Below the pieces are notes generated by a model. That model was given only the letters and a program-made list of their open reading frames with translations, ran no database searches and was not told where the DNA came from. Position numbers and translations under genes: made by a program. A stretch of DNA of 8,836 nucleotides from Thermoanaerobaculia bacterium. GTDB taxonomy: Bacteria; Acidobacteriota; Thermoanaerobaculia; UBA5066. Below are positions 6,073 to 8,836 of the stretch, in pieces. The DNA lies in contig JAGOBQ010000142.1 in assembly GCA_017999215.1 (NCBI GenBank), positions 1 to 8,836 of the forward strand, written 5' to 3'. The first letter of the stretch is position 1. Each line of letters begins with the position of its first letter.

Positions 6073-6089
6073 GCGGCGCGCCGCGTCAG
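6069..6089. terminator. Hairpin between convergent genes (weak terminator candidate)
   Basis: The spacer is the perfect palindrome GCGGCGCGCCGC (6073-6084), flanked by CTGA and TCAG, which contain the two convergent stop codons. Folded, it gives an eight-pair stem with one bulged G and a CGCG loop. No T-run follows on either strand, so intrinsic termination is doubtful. Confidence 0.25.
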
Positions 6090-6841
6090 CGGCGTGCCGG
6101 GAGCGCCGGGACGAAGAGGGCGTCGTCGAGCACGGCCTTCTCGGCGTCGAGGTAGTCGACGACCGTCGTGCCGGAACGGAGCGCGTCGACGATCGTCATC
6201 CGCGTCACCGTCGGCACGCCGCGGAGCGTCCCCCACTCGTCGAACGTCGCCTCGCGCGCCGTCTTCCCGGACGGAAGGAGGAAGACGACCTTGCGCGTCC
6301 GCGACTCGGCCCGATCGACCCAGACGCGAAGGACCGGGAAGGCCGGGTCCCGTCTCTTCTTCGCCCGCAGGAGCAGGACGTCGCAGGTCCTCCCCGAGAA
6401 GAGCTCCGATCGCTCGACGGTCGCGTCGTAGTCGTCGACGAAACGCGTCCGCGCGACATCCGCGACGGCGAAGCCGCCGGTCACCCGGTGGCTTCGCGGC
6501 ACGCGGATCGGGTTCCGCGTGTTCGGGAGGACGAGCCAGGCGTCCTTCCCGTTCACGAGGAGGAGCTTGCCGCGGTCCGCCGGCGCGAGGAACTCGATCC
6601 GGATCCTCTCCGGTCCCTTCACGAGGACGGTGAACTCGCCGGTGAAGGCCTCGGCGCCGGAGCCCGAGGTCGTCACGCGGAGGCGCAGGCGCGCCTCGGA
6701 GAGGGCGGTGCGCGGGACGTCGGCCCGGGCCAGGATCGCGGCGGCGTCCGGCGGGGCGCTCCGCGCGGAGGGCGCGAGGGCCAGCAGGAGGAGCGCGAGG
6801 ACCAGCAGGACGAGGCCGGCCGCGAGACGCCGGTCAGACAT
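6086..6841 (-). CDS. LolA-like outer-membrane lipoprotein-sorting protein
   Basis: 251 residues with a clear Sec signal peptide: MSDRR, a hydrophobic run at 8-23, and a probable cleavage near residue 29 (SARSA). The mature part has the layout of LolA-type carriers: a short helix (AAAILARAD), then beta-rich segments such as FTGEFTVLVKGPERIRIEF (65-83) and GKLLLVNGKDAWLVLP (90-105), and later a charged strand KVVFLLPSGKTAREATF. In this superfamily (COG2834) an open beta half-barrel holds lipoprotein acyl chains or other hydrophobic cargo in the periplasm. The start overlaps the permease stop by 8 nt (6834-6841), with GGAGG nine bases upstream, so the protein is made together with the transporter. 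Canonical LolA belongs with LolCDE; here the cargo may be specialised. Family assignment rests on overall pattern and context, since the family has few fixed residues. Confidence 0.78.
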   Translation of the reverse strand: MSDRRLAAGLVLLVLALLLLALAPSARSAPPDAAAILARADVPRTALSEARLRLRVTTSGSGAEAFTGEFTVLVKGPERIRIEFLAPADRGKLLLVNGKDAWLVLPNTRNPIRVPRSHRVTGGFAVADVARTRFVDDYDATVERSELFSGRTCDVLLLRAKKRRDPAFPVLRVWVDRAESRTRKVVFLLPSGKTAREATFDEWGTLRGVPTVTRMTIVDALRSGTTVVDYLDAEKAVLDDALFVPALPARR

Positions 6842-8066
6842 GGGTGAGCGCCTCCACCGGGTCGAGCCGGGCCGCCCGCCGCGCCGGCCACCACGACGCG
6901 ACGAGGAGCGTCGCCGTCATCAGGACGAACCCGACTGCGAAGGCGAGGGGGATCAGCTCCACGTGAAGCGCTCCCCCGCTCGTGGCCCCCGGAGGCGGAG
7001 GGAGCTCGATCCGCGCCGCGTTGATCGCCGCCCGGATGAGGAGCGACGCCACGGCCCCCGCCACGGAGCCGCCCAGCCCCATCAGGAGCCCTTCCGCGAG
7101 GAAGAGGCCCCGCACCTGGCCGCGCTCCATCCCGATCGCCAGGAGCGTCCCGATCTCCCGCGTCCTCTCGAAGACCGACATGGTCATCGTGTTCGCCGCG
7201 GCGAGGACGACGACCGTCGCCAGGACGAGGCCCGTGAAGAGGAAGATCGCCGCGTAGAGCCTCTTCACCGCGACGTAGAACGGGGCGCCCTCGATCCAGG
7301 TCTTCACCGCGGCCGGCGTGCCGTTCCGGTGGAGCCGCGCCCGGAGCGCCCCGGCCGACCTCTCGAGGTCGGCCCCCTCCTTCAGCGTCACGGCGATCGA
7401 GGTCGCCTTCCCCTCCGCCCTCAGGAGGCGCGCCGCCGGGGCGTACGGGAGGAAGAGGATCCGGTCGTCGAGCTCCTTGATCGGCCACCGGAGGACCGCG
7501 ACGACCTCGGCGTCGACCGCGTTCAGGCCACCGTCGGGGGTCGTCGTCATGACCGTGACGAGGTCGCCGACCGTCACGCCGAGCGATCGGGCGAGGCCGC
7601 CGCCCAGCATCACCTCGTCGGCCTCCGGGTCGGAGAGGAACGTCCCCGCGGCGACTGCCTCGGCCGCGAGCGTCGCGCTCTTCTCGAGCGCGGGGACGCC
7701 GCCGGTTCCCATGTACCCGACGCTCCGCTCCCCGTGCGCGACGAGGCCGAAGAACGTGAGCCGCGGCATCGCCTGCCGCACGTCCGGGCTCGCCGCCACG
7801 CTCCGGGTCAGCGCGTCGGCGTCGTCGAGGAGGAGCGTCGCCGCCTCCTCGTCGCTCTTCCCTTCCGCCTCGGCCGAGACGACGCGGAGGTGCCCGCCCT
7901 GCCCCCGGATCGTGATGTCTTTCAGCCCGCCGAACGTCTGGGCCACGAAGCCGGCGGTCATCGTCGCGGCGACGTACCCGACGACGACGATGCTCCCCGT
8001 CAGGAACGTCCGGCGCCGGTGCCGGAAGAGGTTCCGCGCCGCGAGGCGCCACCAGCGCAGCGTCAC
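6834..8066 (-). CDS. ABC transporter permease, FtsX/LolC-LolE/MacB type
   Basis: 410 residues with the typical four-helix plan: helix 1 at 20-43, a large periplasmic domain at about 45-265, then helices at 270-296, 320-346 and 371-392. The conserved cytoplasmic coupling loop is plain: SVFERTREIGTLLAIGM at 297-313, followed by RGQVRGLFLAEG. The tail PARRAARLDPVEALTHV (394-410) is the usual end of these permeases. Such proteins do not import; they use ATP on the cytoplasmic side to drive events in the periplasm, e.g. LolCDE extracts lipoproteins from the inner membrane. The frame is open far upstream inside the ATPase gene, but the GTG at 8066 has GGAGGG five bases before it (8077-8072), starts right before helix 1 (MTLRWWRLAARN), and overlaps the ATPase stop as GTGA. 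If it follows LolCDE it needs a second permease or acts as a homodimer. Confidence 0.9.
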   Translation of the reverse strand: MTLRWWRLAARNLFRHRRRTFLTGSIVVVGYVAATMTAGFVAQTFGGLKDITIRGQGGHLRVVSAEAEGKSDEEAATLLLDDADALTRSVAASPDVRQAMPRLTFFGLVAHGERSVGYMGTGGVPALEKSATLAAEAVAAGTFLSDPEADEVMLGGGLARSLGVTVGDLVTVMTTTPDGGLNAVDAEVVAVLRWPIKELDDRILFLPYAPAARLLRAEGKATSIAVTLKEGADLERSAGALRARLHRNGTPAAVKTWIEGAPFYVAVKRLYAAIFLFTGLVLATVVVLAAANTMTMSVFERTREIGTLLAIGMERGQVRGLFLAEGLLMGLGGSVAGAVASLLIRAAINAARIELPPPPGATSGGALHVELIPLAFAVGFVLMTATLLVASWWPARRAARLDPVEALTHV

Positions 8067-8767
8067 GCCGTCCCTCCCGCCGTCCGCTCGTCCGAGGCGA
8101 TTCGTCCGTCGACGAGGCGGACGCGCCGCGGCACCCGCTCGACGATCCGCGGGTCGTGGCTCGAGAAGAGGAACGCGATCCCCTTCTCCGCGTGGAGGGC
8201 GTCGAAGAGGTCGAGGAGGCGCGCCGCCGTCTCGGAGTCGAGCGAGGCCGTCGGCTCGTCGGCGAGGACGAGCGCCGGCTCGCCGACGATCGCGCGCGCG
8301 ACGGCCACCCGCTGCCGCTGTCCGCCCGACATCGCGTCGGGACGGCGCCCCTCCATCCTTGCGAGGCCGACCGCGGCGAGCGCCGCGCGGGAGCGGACCC
8401 GGCATTCCTCGTCCGGGAGCCCGCGGATCCAGAGAGCGAGGGCGACGTTCTCCTCGGCCGACAGGACCGGGACGAGCTGGTGGGACTGGAAGACGAAGCC
8501 GAGCTTCTCGCGCCGGAGGCGCGCGCGCCCTCGGTCGTCGAGCGTCGAGACGTCCTCGCCCAGGAGCTCGAGCCGGCCCGAGTCGGGGCGGTCGAGGAGG
8601 CCGAGGAGGTTCAGGAGAGTCGTCTTGCCGCTCCCCGACGGGCCGGCGAGGACCGCGAGCTCGCCCCGCTCGAGGGAGAGGGCGGCGTCCCTCACGCCGA
8701 CGACCCGCTCCTCGCCCACCGCGTAGGTCCGGGTCAGCGCGGTCGCGGAGAGGAGGGGCGTCGTCAC
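8063..8767 (-). CDS. ABC transporter ATP-binding protein, LolD/MacB type
   Basis: 234 residues, the normal size for a stand-alone LolD-like ATPase. All motifs are intact: Walker A GPSGSGKT 42-49, Q-loop Q94 in FVFQSHQLVPVLSAEENV (91-108, a LolD/MacB hallmark), signature MSGGQRQRVAVARA 146-159 (M for the usual L), Walker B LVLADEPT 166-173 with E171 as catalytic base, D-loop SLD 175-177 and switch H204. It powers the adjacent permease at the cytoplasmic face of the inner membrane. The GTG at 8767 overlaps the stop of the preceding gene (GTGA, 8764-8767). No strong Shine-Dalgarno is seen, so translation probably depends on coupling. The stop overlaps the permease start by 4 nt. Confidence 0.93.
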   Translation of the reverse strand: MTTPLLSATALTRTYAVGEERVVGVRDAALSLERGELAVLAGPSGSGKTTLLNLLGLLDRPDSGRLELLGEDVSTLDDRGRARLRREKLGFVFQSHQLVPVLSAEENVALALWIRGLPDEECRVRSRAALAAVGLARMEGRRPDAMSGGQRQRVAVARAIVGEPALVLADEPTASLDSETAARLLDLFDALHAEKGIAFLFSSHDPRIVERVPRRVRLVDGRIASDERTAGGTA

Positions 8768-8836
8768 GCGTTCCGCCGGAGCCGCCCGACGCCGACCGCC
8801 GCGAGGAAGAGGAGCGTGCCGGTGAGGATGATCGCC
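8764..8836 (-). CDS. C-terminal end of a membrane-anchored protein (partial)
   Basis: Only the last 23 residues and the stop are in the window. They form one hydrophobic segment (ILTGTLLFLAAVGVG) and end in RLRRNA. The gene is co-directional and overlaps the ATPase start by 4 nt, so it belongs to the same operon. It could be the last helix of a second permease, although the PARRAARLDPVEAL-type tail of FtsX-like permeases is missing, or a C-terminal membrane anchor or sorting tail (hydrophobic helix plus Arg cluster). Product unknown. Confidence 0.55.
   Translation of the reverse strand, partial: AIILTGTLLFLAAVGVGRLRRNA

Noticed and set aside
8067..8405. N-terminal extension of the permease into the ATPase gene
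   Set aside because: Shadow of ATPase codons; GTG 8066 has a Shine-Dalgarno and starts directly before the first helix.
6519..8726. 735-codon open frame on the plus strand across the ABC operon
   Set aside because: Low-complexity Arg/Glu-rich translation, no motif, fully opposite three well-supported genes.

Overview
This is a very GC-rich (roughly 70% by eye), densely packed bacterial window with overlapping stop/start codons. The organism is most likely Gram-negative: it carries a LolA-type periplasmic lipoprotein carrier, a LolCDE/MacB-type ABC transporter and a predicted lipoprotein. Acidobacteriota- or Myxococcota-like lineages fit the gene families and composition, but this is an impression; no rRNA or other phylogenetic marker is present.

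Left part (1-1763). A Cys/Met-metabolism PLP enzyme (cystathionine gamma-synthase/lyase type, truncated by the window edge) is read leftwards from 615. A cysteine synthase/cystathionine beta-synthase-type PLP enzyme is read rightwards from 822. The 206-bp divergent spacer holds a good sigma70-like promoter for the rightward operon (TTGACT, 17 bp, TACAAG), a weaker leftward -10 and two close palindromes.

Centre (1783-5175). Behind the cysteine synthase, with a 19-bp gap, come two multi-helix membrane proteins that resemble each other and CydA, the catalytic subunit of cytochrome bd-type oxygen reductases. The first carries a C-terminal cytochrome c domain (CSSCH at residues 364-368) predicted to lie in the periplasm; the second is a paralogue without heme c. 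No cydB follows. Together they look like a non-quinol, cytochrome c-linked member of the bd superfamily built from two CydA-like chains. A patatin-family phospholipase-like lipoprotein is coupled to the second subunit by an ATGA overlap. Sulfur enzymes, oxidase and patatin therefore look like one transcription unit, which suggests an oxidase used where sulfide (or cyanide) matters; that link is inference.

Right part (5209-8836). A SirB1/transglutaminase-like protein starts after a short gap at a GCTAGGAT motif that could be a leaderless -10 or a Shine-Dalgarno. It converges on a leftward operon which, in reading order, is: an unidentified membrane-anchored protein (last 23 residues only), a LolD/MacB-type ATPase, a LolC/LolE/FtsX-type permease and a LolA-like outer-membrane lipoprotein-sorting protein. 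All three junctions overlap by 4-8 nt. This resembles a dedicated lipoprotein or hydrophobic-cargo export system.

No tRNA, rRNA, CRISPR, insertion sequence or origin was seen. The many long open frames on opposite strands are shadows of GC-rich codon bias.
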